Of a stretch of DNA of 64,000 nucleotides, positions 12,461 to 20,526 are shown piece by piece. The notes beneath the pieces were generated by a model. The model did not search any database. It worked only from the letters and a program-made list of their open reading frames with translations, and was not told the DNA's origin. Source of the stretch: Pantoea sp. Ep11b. Its GTDB lineage: Bacteria > Pseudomonadota > Gammaproteobacteria > Enterobacterales > Enterobacteriaceae. Made by a program: the position numbers and the translations under genes. The DNA lies in the NCBI RefSeq assembly GCF_040783975.1, contig NZ_CP160631.1, forward strand, positions 1,674,001 through 1,738,000, written 5' to 3'. Every line of letters starts with the position of its first letter. Position 1 is the first letter of the stretch.

Positions 12461-12704
12461 GTTTGCCGAAATGATCGACAGCGGAAAGCGGAGATGAAAA
12501 AGCAATAACTATCTAATTTATTGAAAATAATGAATTAAATAAATTTTAAAAATACAAAAAATATTTTAAAGGCTGGAGGCGGAACCTTTTACTGAAAGAG
12601 GGGGCGTCAGGATTGAAACGATTGCATGTTAAATAAAATGATGCACTGTAATAAATAAGAATTTTAATGACGCTAATGTTTCAGTAAAAAAAGAGGCGGG
12701 AATA
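12461..12704. other. AT-rich upstream region of focA promoter
   Basis: No gene is visible here. Bases 12505-12572 are extremely AT-rich (runs of A and T with almost no G or C), typical of a bent or H-NS/IHF-contacted upstream region. In E. coli the pfl promoters are multiple and include IHF and ArcA input; I cannot pick out individual sites with confidence. Confidence 0.45.
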
Positions 12705-12730
12705 ATGGCACCAGATAAATCCGGTGCCAT
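12705..12730 (-). terminator. Hairpin downstream of ycaO
   Basis: Perfect 8-bp stem ATGGCACC / GGTGCCAT with a 10-base loop, 36 bases past the ycaO stop codon. The following minus-strand sequence (TATTCCCGCC) is a poor T tract, so intrinsic termination is uncertain. Confidence 0.45.
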
Positions 12731-12765
12731 GTCGTGCTGATGGTGTCAGGTTGCCCTGTCAGGCA

Positions 12766-14529
12766 TTACGCGTTTTTCCAGAACTGACGTTTAGCCGCTT
12801 GCAGTTTTTCGTAGGCGGCAAGCAGGGACTGATGCGCAGGGAATGCCTGCAGCGTGTCATCAACTGGCTGAAGGCCATAGAATGGACTCTCACCACTGAT
12901 AGCCGCTGAAGCCGCCTCCATTGCACTTTCACCATACATCCGCAGGAAAGCGTGATGATACTGCAGCGGATCGCGCTCATCTTCCATCGCCAGTAACAGC
13001 AGCGTCTGCAGGCAACGATAATAGTTTGCCCGCTCAGGCGTGAAGATTGAGCTGTTGAATTCCATTGTCCATTCAGTCCAGATCAGCGCCTGATCCAGAT
13101 CGCCGCCTGCCAGCGCCAGCATCGCTTTTAACTCGCCCACGCGCAGCGTGTACCAGCCATTGTCTTTACCGGTCGCCAGACCCAGCAGCTCACGCACGCG
13201 CGTGAAGTCGTCAAAGCCTTCATCGTCAAGCTGACCGATCAGGTCCAGATACTCTTCCGGATTCCAGTTGCTGTCAGGCAGGGAGAGCAGGGTTTCACGG
13301 ATACCCGCGCCCATGCTGTTGTTCGCCAGCACCAGATCTTCCGCCGGATAGATGTCTGACATGCCCGGTACGATGATACGGCAGGCGTATACGCCCAGAT
13401 GCTCGTAATCGGCGATGTAGACTTCCTGATCTTCAGCGGCAAAGATCGCCATCAGTGTGGCAAATTCCTGCTCGGTGCTGCCCGCAAATGACCAGTCAAC
13501 AAAGTCGTAATCGGCCGTCTCTTTGAACAGATCCCAGGAGATCAGACCGCTTGAATCGATGAAGTGCGTTTCGAGGTTGGCATGTTCAGCGACTTCCTCG
13601 TCGTCAAAAGTCGGTGGCGTAAACACGTCCAGATCTTTGAGGCTGCGGCCCTGCAGCAGTTCGGTCACGGTACGCTCCAGCGCCACACCAAAATCCGGGT
13701 GCGCGCCAAAGGAGGCAAAACAGGTGCCATTGGCAGGGTTGAACAGCACCACGCAGATGACCGGGTATTTTCCGCCCAGCGAGGCGTCATAGGCGAAAAT
13801 CGGGAAGCCTTCGGCTTCCAGACGGGCAATCGCTTCTGTCACGTCAGGATAACGCTGCATGACGGCATCCGGGATGGCAGGCAGACTGATGGCTTCAGCA
13901 ATAATGCGATTTTTAATGTAGCGTTCAAACACTTCCGACAGGCCCTGAACACGCGCTTCATTCGCCGTGTTACCTGCTGACATGCCGTTTGAAACATAGA
14001 GGTTGCCGATAATGTTCATCGGGATGTAGACGGTCTGCTGGTCGGACTGACGGGTAAAGGGCAGGGCACAGATCCCCCGCTCGGTATGACCAGACTGCAG
14101 ATCAATCAGGCCGGACGCCGTCAGCGCCTGGTCAGGATCGTAAAACGCCCGCAGGCGCGGGTCCAGAATCCCTTCAGGCAGTGACTCATCGTCAGGGACG
14201 GCGAACCATTTCTCATTGGGATAGTGCACGAAATCGCCGTTAGCGATCTCTTTTCCCAGCCAGAAGTCAGCAAAAAAGTAGTTGGTTGAGAGACGCTCAA
14301 AATATTCGCCCAGCGCAGACGCCAGCGCCGCTTTTTTGCTGGCCCCTTTGCCGTTGGTAAAACAGAGCGGGCAATCGCGGTCGCGGATATGCACTGACCA
14401 GACATGGGGAACAGGATTAAGCCAGGATGCTTCTTCAATATTAAAGCCAAGATCCTGCAGCTTGTTCTGGAAACGCGCAATGGAGTCTTCCAGTGCGGCA
14501 TCTTTGCCCGGGATAAATGTTTGCGTCAT
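12766..14529 (-). CDS. ycaO: YcaO-domain protein
   Basis: YcaO domains activate amide carbonyls with ATP, for instance in thiazoline/oxazoline peptide formation; the enterobacterial stand-alone YcaO has been linked to RimO-dependent methylthiolation of ribosomal protein S12, but its reaction is not settled. The 587-residue product matches E. coli YcaO (586) end to end: VHIRDRDCPLCFTNGKGASKKAALASALGEYFERLSTNYFF near the N terminus holds the ATP/Mg-binding segments, and NEARVQGLSEVFERY and the ALERTVTELLQGR helix follow. The C-terminal third (about 400-587) is helical. There is no partner azoline gene nearby. Divergent from serC and separated from focA by 377 bp. Confidence 0.94.
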   Translation of the reverse strand: MTQTFIPGKDAALEDSIARFQNKLQDLGFNIEEASWLNPVPHVWSVHIRDRDCPLCFTNGKGASKKAALASALGEYFERLSTNYFFADFWLGKEIANGDFVHYPNEKWFAVPDDESLPEGILDPRLRAFYDPDQALTASGLIDLQSGHTERGICALPFTRQSDQQTVYIPMNIIGNLYVSNGMSAGNTANEARVQGLSEVFERYIKNRIIAEAISLPAIPDAVMQRYPDVTEAIARLEAEGFPIFAYDASLGGKYPVICVVLFNPANGTCFASFGAHPDFGVALERTVTELLQGRSLKDLDVFTPPTFDDEEVAEHANLETHFIDSSGLISWDLFKETADYDFVDWSFAGSTEQEFATLMAIFAAEDQEVYIADYEHLGVYACRIIVPGMSDIYPAEDLVLANNSMGAGIRETLLSLPDSNWNPEEYLDLIGQLDDEGFDDFTRVRELLGLATGKDNGWYTLRVGELKAMLALAGGDLDQALIWTEWTMEFNSSIFTPERANYYRCLQTLLLLAMEDERDPLQYHHAFLRMYGESAMEAASAAISGESPFYGLQPVDDTLQAFPAHQSLLAAYEKLQAAKRQFWKNA

Positions 14530-14767
14530 TGTGGCGCTCTCTCAGTTGTCATAGGGTGCGTAAAGCGCGCCATGATACGGACTTTGCTGACTGACCGCTA
14601 TCAGGGCGGATAATTTTACCGGCTTAGTTTTCATCAGGCCCGCCTGCCAGCCAAATGCGGATTCACGGGGCCGGATGACGCCTCACAAAATTCCGTGCCG
14701 GTTTGCATTGGTAACATAACCTCCGGCGAGCCGGATTCAGAAAATGTGACCGCGCCCTGATTTATGA
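14530..14767. other. Intergenic region between divergent ycaO and serC
   Basis: No gene is visible. This stretch must carry the ycaO promoter (minus strand) and sits upstream of the serC promoter. In E. coli ycaP lies between ycaO and serC; no trace of it is seen. Confidence 0.5.
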
Positions 14768-14796
14768 TTGCAGCTATCAGAATGCAGTGATAAAAC
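14768..14796 (+). promoter_or_regulatory. Candidate serC-aroA promoter
   Basis: TTGCAG (14768-14773), 17-base spacer, TAAAAC (14791-14796) with an extended TGA just before the -10. A start near 14803 would leave a leader of about 39 bases with GAGGGG ahead of the serC ATG. Prediction only. Confidence 0.45.
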
Positions 14797-14841
14797 CGGA
14801 TGATTATTCATAACCGTTCGATATGACAGTGGTGAGGGGAA

Positions 14842-15927
14842 ATGACGCAGGTTTATAATTTTAGCTCTGGCCCGGCGATGCTACCGGTTGAAGTCCTTCG
14901 TCGTGCAGAACAGGAGCTGACGAACTGGCGCGGTCTGGGTACCTCTGTAATGGAGATCAGTCACCGCAGCAAAGAGTTTATTCAGGTGGCTGAAGAGGCA
15001 GAACAGGACTTCCGTGATCTGCTAAAAATACCGTCGAATTACAAAGTTTTATTCTGTCATGGCGGGGCGCGTGCGCAGTTTGCCGCCGTGCCGGGGAACC
15101 TGCTGGGGAATGCGACCCGCGCCGACTATGCCGACGGCGGCTACTGGGCGCATAGCGCAATTAAAGAAGCGGAAAAATATTGTTCTCCACGCACGCTGGA
15201 TGTCAAAACGACCCGCGACGGCAAACGTGCCATTCTGCCGCTGCGCGAGTGGGCGGTCAGTGAAGACGCCGCTTACCTGCATTTCTGCCCCAATGAAACC
15301 ATTGATGGCATCGCCATTGATGAACAGCCCGACTTTGGCAGCAAAACAGTCGTTGCTGATTTCTCTTCGACCATTCTGTCACGCCCTATCGACGTCAGCC
15401 GCTATGGCGTCATCTACGCAGGTGCACAGAAAAATGTAGGGCCAGCCGGCTTAACCCTGGTGATTGTGCGCGAAGACCTGCTGGGCCAGGCGCACGCCTC
15501 CGTGCCTTCTATTCTCGATTACAAAGTGCTGGCCGATAACGATTCAATGTTTAACACCCCGCCCACTTTTGCATGGTATCTCTCCGGGCTGGTGTTTAAG
15601 TGGCTGAAAGAGAAGGGCGGTGTAGCCGAAATTGATCGCATCAACCAGGCAAAATCTGACCTGCTGTATGGGGTTATCGACCACAGCGGCTTCTATCGCA
15701 ATGATGTGGCGGCGGAGAACCGTTCCCGCATGAATATTCCTTTCCAGCTGGCTGATGCTTCTCTGGATGCGCTCTTCCTGGAAGAGTCGTTCAGGGCGGG
15801 CCTGCATGCGCTGAAAGGGCACCGTGTCGTAGGCGGTATGCGCGCCTCTATTTATAATGCGATGCCGCTGGAAGGCGTAAAAGCGCTGACGGATTTCATG
15901 GTTGATTTCGAACGCCGTCACGGCTGA
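14842..15927 (+). CDS. serC: Phosphoserine aminotransferase
   Basis: PLP enzyme making 3-phosphoserine from 3-phosphohydroxypyruvate (serine synthesis) and acting in pyridoxine synthesis. The 361-residue product (E. coli 362) has the PLP lysine in [11 protein letters not shown] (about residue 197) and the N-terminal [10 protein letters not shown] signature. The ATG at 14842 is preceded by GAGGGG. It is the first gene of the serC-aroA operon, a conserved pairing that links serine and chorismate supply. Confidence 0.97.
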   Translation: MTQVYNFSSGPAMLPVEVLRRAEQELTNWRGLGTSVMEISHRSKEFIQVAEEAEQDFRDLLKIPSNYKVLFCHGGARAQFAAVPGNLLGNATRADYADGGYWAHSAIKEAEKYCSPRTLDVKTTRDGKRAILPLREWAVSEDAAYLHFCPNETIDGIAIDEQPDFGSKTVVADFSSTILSRPIDVSRYGVIYAGAQKNVGPAGLTLVIVREDLLGQAHASVPSILDYKVLADNDSMFNTPPTFAWYLSGLVFKWLKEKGGVAEIDRINQAKSDLLYGVIDHSGFYRNDVAAENRSRMNIPFQLADASLDALFLEESFRAGLHALKGHRVVGGMRASIYNAMPLEGVKALTDFMVDFERRHG

Positions 15928-15958
15928 TTATTAAGATCTCAGCAATTATGCTGATGCC

Positions 15959-15991
15959 AGACCTCGTCATACGGCGAGGTCTCTGTATTTT
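15959..15991 (+). terminator. serC-aroA intercistronic hairpin (attenuator-like)
   Basis: Eight-bp perfect stem AGACCTCG / CGAGGTCT with an 8-base loop followed by CTGTATTTTTT, ending only about 18 bases before the aroA start. It looks like a leaky terminator that lowers aroA relative to serC. Confidence 0.65.
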
Positions 15992-16009
15992 TTGAGGATT
16001 TCGTTTCAC

Positions 16010-17296
16010 ATGCAGGACTCCCTGACTCTCCAGCCCATTGCCCGCGTCAATGGCACCGTAAATCTGCCAGGCTCAAAGAGCGTTTCCAATCGTGCTTTGC
16101 TGCTGGCTGCGCTGGCTAACGGCACCACGCGTCTCACCAACTTACTCGACAGCGATGATGTCCGGCACATGCTGAATGCGCTGACCGCGCTGGGCGTGAG
16201 CTATACGCTTTCCAGCGATCGCACGGTGTGTGAAGTCACAGGTAATGCCGGGCCGCTGCATGCTGCACAGCCGCTGTCACTGTTCCTGGGGAATGCCGGC
16301 ACCGCAATGCGTCCGCTGGCTGCGGCGCTCTGTCTGGGCGAGCACGATCTGGAGCTGACCGGCGAACCGCGCATGAAAGAGCGTCCTATCGGCCATCTGG
16401 TGGATGCCCTGCGTCAGGGCGGCGCGACCATCGAGTACCTGGAAAACGAAAACTATCCGCCGCTGCGTTTACGGGGTGGGTTCACCGGCGGTGACGTCAG
16501 TGTGGATGGCAGTGTCTCCAGCCAGTTCCTGACCGCACTGCTGATGACCGCACCGCTGGCGCAGCAGGATACCTGTATCACCATTAAAGGCGATCTGGTT
16601 TCCAAACCTTACATTGATATCACCCTGAACCTGATGCAGTGCTTCGGCGTCACTGTGGAGAATCAGAACTATCAGCGCTTCCTGATCAAGGGACAGCAGC
16701 AGTACCAGTCGCCAGGTGACTATCTGGTTGAAGGCGACGCCTCTTCCGCCTCCTATTTTCTGGCTGCAGCCGCCATCAAAGGTGGCACGGTGCGGGTCAC
16801 CGGGATTGGTCGCCAGAGCGTGCAGGGCGATATCCGGTTTGCAGACGTGCTGGAAAAAATGGGCGCAACCATCGAGTGGGGCGATGATTACATTGCCTGT
16901 ACTGCGGGGAAACTGCAGGCGATCGATATGGACATGAACCATATTCCGGATGCCGCCATGACCATTGCGACTACCGCCCTGTTTGCTGAAGGCACAACCC
17001 AGTTGCGTAACATCTATAACTGGCGGGTTAAAGAGACCGATCGACTGAGCGCCATGGCCACTGAGCTGCGCAAAGTGGGGGCAGAGGTTGAAGAGGGACA
17101 TGACTACATTCGTATCACGCCGCCGGCCACGCTGATCCATGCCGATATCGGTACCTACAACGATCACCGTATGGCGATGTGCTTCTCTCTGGTGGCGCTC
17201 TCCGATACGCCGGTGACCATTCTGGATCCCGGCTGCACCGCTAAAACCTTCCCGGACTATTTTATTCAGCTGGCAAAAATCAGCCAGCCTGCCTGA
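16010..17296 (+). CDS. aroA: 5-enolpyruvylshikimate-3-phosphate synthase
   Basis: Sixth step of the shikimate pathway: joins phosphoenolpyruvate and shikimate 3-phosphate. From ATG 16010 it has 428 residues (E. coli 427) starting [15 protein letters not shown]. The active-site stretches [18 protein letters not shown] and [17 protein letters not shown] are the ordinary class I, glyphosate-sensitive type, and the C-terminal [11 protein letters not shown] and [13 protein letters not shown] motifs are present. An in-frame TTG at 15992 is rejected because it overlaps the GAGGA ribosome site that serves the ATG. Confidence 0.97.
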   Translation: MQDSLTLQPIARVNGTVNLPGSKSVSNRALLLAALANGTTRLTNLLDSDDVRHMLNALTALGVSYTLSSDRTVCEVTGNAGPLHAAQPLSLFLGNAGTAMRPLAAALCLGEHDLELTGEPRMKERPIGHLVDALRQGGATIEYLENENYPPLRLRGGFTGGDVSVDGSVSSQFLTALLMTAPLAQQDTCITIKGDLVSKPYIDITLNLMQCFGVTVENQNYQRFLIKGQQQYQSPGDYLVEGDASSASYFLAAAAIKGGTVRVTGIGRQSVQGDIRFADVLEKMGATIEWGDDYIACTAGKLQAIDMDMNHIPDAAMTIATTALFAEGTTQLRNIYNWRVKETDRLSAMATELRKVGAEVEEGHDYIRITPPATLIHADIGTYNDHRMAMCFSLVALSDTPVTILDPGCTAKTFPDYFIQLAKISQPA

Positions 17297-17305
17297 TATC
17301 TCCTC

Positions 17306-17337
17306 TCCGGTGCGGTTTCGCACCGGATCCCCCCGGT
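17306..17337 (+). terminator. aroA downstream hairpin
   Basis: Nine-bp perfect stem TCCGGTGCG / CGCACCGGA with GTTT loop, 9 bases after the aroA stop. The downstream tract is CCCCCCGGTTT rather than a clean T run. Confidence 0.6.
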
Positions 17338-17431
17338 TTGATCTGGCTGTCATTCCGCAGAGATCCTCTGAATTAACTAAGATTTCGAACCCTGTCAGTG
17401 CGAAAGGGTAACCAAGCCATGCTATGCAGCG

Positions 17432-17449
17432 TATAATGCTAAGCATTAT
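17432..17449 (+). promoter_or_regulatory. Candidate cmk promoter -10 inside a perfect palindrome
   Basis: A consensus TATAAT at 17432-17437 lies 57 bases before the cmk start. It overlaps a perfect inverted repeat ATAATGCT-A-AGCATTAT (17433-17449) that would reach the transcription start. The -35 match is poor. The symmetry suggests an operator or a short 5' hairpin. Confidence 0.5.
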
Positions 17450-17493
17450 TGGTGACCAGATGGTCATAAGGCACGCAGCAACAGGAGGGAATA

Positions 17494-18180
17494 ATGACAG
17501 TAACTGCCCCGGTCATAACTATTGATGGGCCAAGTGGAGCGGGAAAAGGAACCCTGTGCAAAGCCATGGCGGAATCGCTGCAGTGGCATCTGCTGGACTC
17601 CGGTGCGATTTACCGCGTGCTGGCGTTAGCCGCACTGCATCATCAGGTGGATATCGAGTCTGAAGAAGCACTGGTGCCGATTGCAGCGCATCTTGATGTG
17701 CGTTTCGTGTCACAAAACGGTGAAATGCAGGTTATCCTCGAAGGCGAAGATGTTACCGGTGAAATCCGCACGCAGGAGGTGAGCAATACCGCTTCCCGCG
17801 TAGCCGCTTTTCCGCGGGTGCGTGAGGCGCTGTTGCGCCGTCAGCGTGGTTTCCGTGAAATGCCGGGCCTGATTGCAGATGGTCGTGACATGGGCACCGT
17901 GGTTTTTCCGGATGCGCCGGTGAAAATTTTCCTCGATGCCAGCCCGGAAGAGCGTGCTCAGCGCCGTATGCTACAGTTGCAGGATAATGGCTTTAATGTT
18001 AACTTTGACCGCCTTTTAGCCGAGATAAAAGAGCGCGACGACCGCGATCGCAATCGCGCAATTGCCCCTTTAGTGGCTGCTGCTGATGCACTGGTGCTGG
18101 ACTCTACCGCGATGTCTATCGACCAGGTCATTGAAAAAGCACTACATTATGCCCGCGAAAAGCTGGGCATTCCGGCTTAA
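17494..18180 (+). CDS. cmk: Cytidylate kinase
   Basis: Phosphorylates CMP and dCMP with ATP. The 228-residue product (E. coli 227) has the P-loop GPSGAGKGT (about residues 12-20), the NMP-binding region around [18 protein letters not shown], and the [13 protein letters not shown] and [11 protein letters not shown] motifs. The start ATG at 17494 follows an AGGAGGG ribosome site. It precedes rpsA by 108 bp; in E. coli the two are partly cotranscribed. E. coli ycaL, normally between aroA and cmk, is absent. Confidence 0.97.
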   Translation: MTVTAPVITIDGPSGAGKGTLCKAMAESLQWHLLDSGAIYRVLALAALHHQVDIESEEALVPIAAHLDVRFVSQNGEMQVILEGEDVTGEIRTQEVSNTASRVAAFPRVREALLRRQRGFREMPGLIADGRDMGTVVFPDAPVKIFLDASPEERAQRRMLQLQDNGFNVNFDRLLAEIKERDDRDRNRAIAPLVAAADALVLDSTAMSIDQVIEKALHYAREKLGIPA

Positions 18181-18288
18181 CTGAATTTATCACCCCGTAC
18201 CACGGACCCGGTGCAGGGCATGTGAAACAACCCCATCCGACATGAAGTCAGATGGACGTTAAATTGAAGAATCCTGAAGATTATCAAT

Positions 18289-19962
18289 ATGACTGAATCT
18301 TTTGCTCAACTATTTGAAGAATCCTTAAAAACAATCGAAACCCGCCCGGGTTCTATCGTTCGTGGCATCGTCGTTTCTATTGACAAAGATGTCGTTCTGG
18401 TTGATGCGGGTCTGAAATCTGAATCTGCAATTCCTGCAGAGCAGTTCAAGAACGCAGCCGGCGAACTGGAAATCCAGGTAGGCGACGAAGTTGATGTTGC
18501 TCTGGATGCAGTGGAAGACGGCTTCGGTGAAACCCTGCTGTCCCGTGAGAAAGCGAAGCGCCATGAAGCATGGATCACGCTGGAGAAAGCTTACGAAGAC
18601 GCTGAAACTGTTACCGGTGTTATCAACGGCAAAGTTAAAGGCGGCTTCACAGTTGAGCTCAACGGTATCCGTGCGTTCCTGCCAGGTTCACTGGTAGATG
18701 TGCGCCCGGTGCGCGATACGCTGCACCTGGAAGGCAAAGAGCTTGAGTTCAAAGTGATCAAGCTGGATCAGAAACGCAACAACGTCGTGGTTTCACGTCG
18801 TGCGGTTATCGAATCCGAAAACAGCGCAGAGCGCGATCAGCTGCTGGAAAACCTGCAGGAAGGCATGGAAGTTAAAGGTATCGTTAAGAACCTCACTGAC
18901 TACGGTGCATTCGTTGATCTGGGCGGCGTTGATGGCCTGCTGCACATCACTGACATGGCATGGAAGCGCGTTAAGCATCCTAGCGAAATCGTCAACGTGG
19001 GCGACGAAATCACCGTTAAGGTGCTGAAGTTCGACCGCGAGCGTACCCGTGTTTCTCTGGGTCTGAAGCAACTGGGCGAAGATCCATGGGTGGCTATCGC
19101 TAAACGCTATCCGGAAGGCACCCGCCTGACCGGTCGTGTGACCAACCTGACTGATTACGGCTGCTTCGTAGAAATCGAAGAAGGCGTTGAAGGTCTGGTA
19201 CACGTTTCTGAAATGGACTGGACCAACAAAAACATCCATCCGTCTAAAGTTGTTAACGTAGGCGACGTGGTTGAAGTTATGGTTCTGGACATCGACGAAG
19301 AGCGTCGTCGTATCTCCCTGGGTCTGAAGCAGTGCAAATCTAACCCATGGCAGCTGTTCGCTGAGACGCACAACAAAGGCGATCGTGTTGAAGGTAAAAT
19401 CAAGTCAATCACTGACTTCGGTATCTTCATCGGCCTGGACGGCGGCATCGACGGTCTGGTTCACCTGTCTGACATCTCCTGGAACGCGACTGGCGAAGAA
19501 GCCGTTCGTGAGTACAAAAAAGGCGACGAAATCGCTGCCGTTGTACTGCAGGTCGATGCAGAGCGTGAGCGTATCTCTCTGGGCGTTAAACAGCTGGCAG
19601 AAGATCCGTTCAACAACTACATCACTCTGAACAAGAAAGGTGCCATCGTCACCGGTAAAGTGACTGCAGTTGACGCTAAAGGTGCTACAGTTGAATTAGC
19701 AGACGGCGTTGAGGGTTACCTGCGCGCTTCTGAAGCTTCACTTGATCGCATTGAAGATGCAACTCTGGTTCTGAACGTTGGCGACGACGTTGAAGCTAAG
19801 TTCACCGGCGTTGATCGTAAAAACCGTGTCGTAAGCCTGTCTGTCCGTGCGAAAGACCAGGCTGATGAGAAAGAAGCTATCAATACTGTTAACACCAAAC
19901 AGGAAGAAGGCAATTTCTCCAGCGCCATGGCTGAAGCGTTCAAAGCGGCTAAAGGCGAGTAA
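18289..19962 (+). CDS. rpsA: 30S ribosomal protein S1
   Basis: Binds mRNA leaders on the 30S subunit and assists initiation at weakly structured sites. The 557 residues equal the E. coli length and contain six S1 OB-fold repeats (roughly 20-90, 105-170, 190-260, 275-345, 365-435, 450-520), with repeated [26 protein letters not shown] and SLGLKQ signatures. Codon use is strongly biased, as expected of a highly expressed gene. The start ATG is preceded only by a weak GAAG at 18276-18279, as in the known SD-poor, autoregulated rpsA leader of enterobacteria. Confidence 0.98.
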   Translation: MTESFAQLFEESLKTIETRPGSIVRGIVVSIDKDVVLVDAGLKSESAIPAEQFKNAAGELEIQVGDEVDVALDAVEDGFGETLLSREKAKRHEAWITLEKAYEDAETVTGVINGKVKGGFTVELNGIRAFLPGSLVDVRPVRDTLHLEGKELEFKVIKLDQKRNNVVVSRRAVIESENSAERDQLLENLQEGMEVKGIVKNLTDYGAFVDLGGVDGLLHITDMAWKRVKHPSEIVNVGDEITVKVLKFDRERTRVSLGLKQLGEDPWVAIAKRYPEGTRLTGRVTNLTDYGCFVEIEEGVEGLVHVSEMDWTNKNIHPSKVVNVGDVVEVMVLDIDEERRRISLGLKQCKSNPWQLFAETHNKGDRVEGKIKSITDFGIFIGLDGGIDGLVHLSDISWNATGEEAVREYKKGDEIAAVVLQVDAERERISLGVKQLAEDPFNNYITLNKKGAIVTGKVTAVDAKGATVELADGVEGYLRASEASLDRIEDATLVLNVGDDVEAKFTGVDRKNRVVSLSVRAKDQADEKEAINTVNTKQEEGNFSSAMAEAFKAAKGE

Positions 19963-19974
19963 TCGACCTGAAGC

Positions 19975-19999
19975 ACCGGGTGGGCAACCACCCGGTTTC
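19975..19999 (+). terminator. rpsA downstream hairpin
   Basis: Stem ACCGGGTGG / CCACCCGGT with GCAA loop, a stable GNRA tetraloop, 12 bases after the rpsA stop. The T tract is only three bases, so some read-through into ihfB is likely. Confidence 0.7.
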
Positions 20000-20044
20000 G
20001 GTAAAAGCTGTCATTCATTCCAACAGGGATAAACCGGAGGTTAC

Positions 20045-20329
20045 ATGACCAAGTCAGAACTGATTGAAAGACTGGCGGGACAGCATACTCATATACCGGC
20101 GAAAGTCGTTGAGGATGCAGTAAAAGAGATGCTGGAGCACATGGCCACTACGCTGGCACAGGGCGAACGTATCGAAATCCGGGGATTCGGCAGTTTTTCT
20201 TTGCACTATCGTGCTCCGCGTACTGGACGTAACCCGAAAACGGGTGACAAAGTGGATCTGGAAGGTAAATACGTTCCCCACTTTAAGCCAGGCAAAGAGC
20301 TGCGCGATCGCGCAAACATCTACGGCTAA
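20045..20329 (+). CDS. ihfB: Integration host factor beta subunit
   Basis: Forms the IHF heterodimer with IhfA, bending DNA sharply at WATCAAnnnnTTR sites in replication, recombination and transcription. The 94 residues match the E. coli protein; the DNA-intercalating proline arm is seen in [15 protein letters not shown] (residues about 62-76) and the family signature begins at FGSFSL. Strong ribosome site GGAGG just before the ATG. Standard position after rpsA. Confidence 0.98.
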   Translation: MTKSELIERLAGQHTHIPAKVVEDAVKEMLEHMATTLAQGERIEIRGFGSFSLHYRAPRTGRNPKTGDKVDLEGKYVPHFKPGKELRDRANIYG

Positions 20330-20347
20330 GCTGATACCGAACCAGAT

Positions 20348-20380
20348 AAACGACATCTCCGGATGTCGTTTTTTTTTGCC
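20348..20380 (+). terminator. ihfB Rho-independent terminator
   Basis: Ten-bp perfect stem AAACGACATC / GATGTCGTTT with TCCG loop and a run of nine or so T residues, 19 bases after the ihfB stop. Confidence 0.94.
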
Positions 20381-20526
20381 TGCGATCCACCCTGTGGCCT
20401 GATAGCCGTCGCGCGGTCATCCGCAACCTCACTTTTTTTGCGAGGCATCCCGAACCTCCCCGATCCTCTCCTGTTTCTTTTCTGGCCTTTGCGCACAATA
20501 GCCGGAGTGAATGATGGGACGCGATT

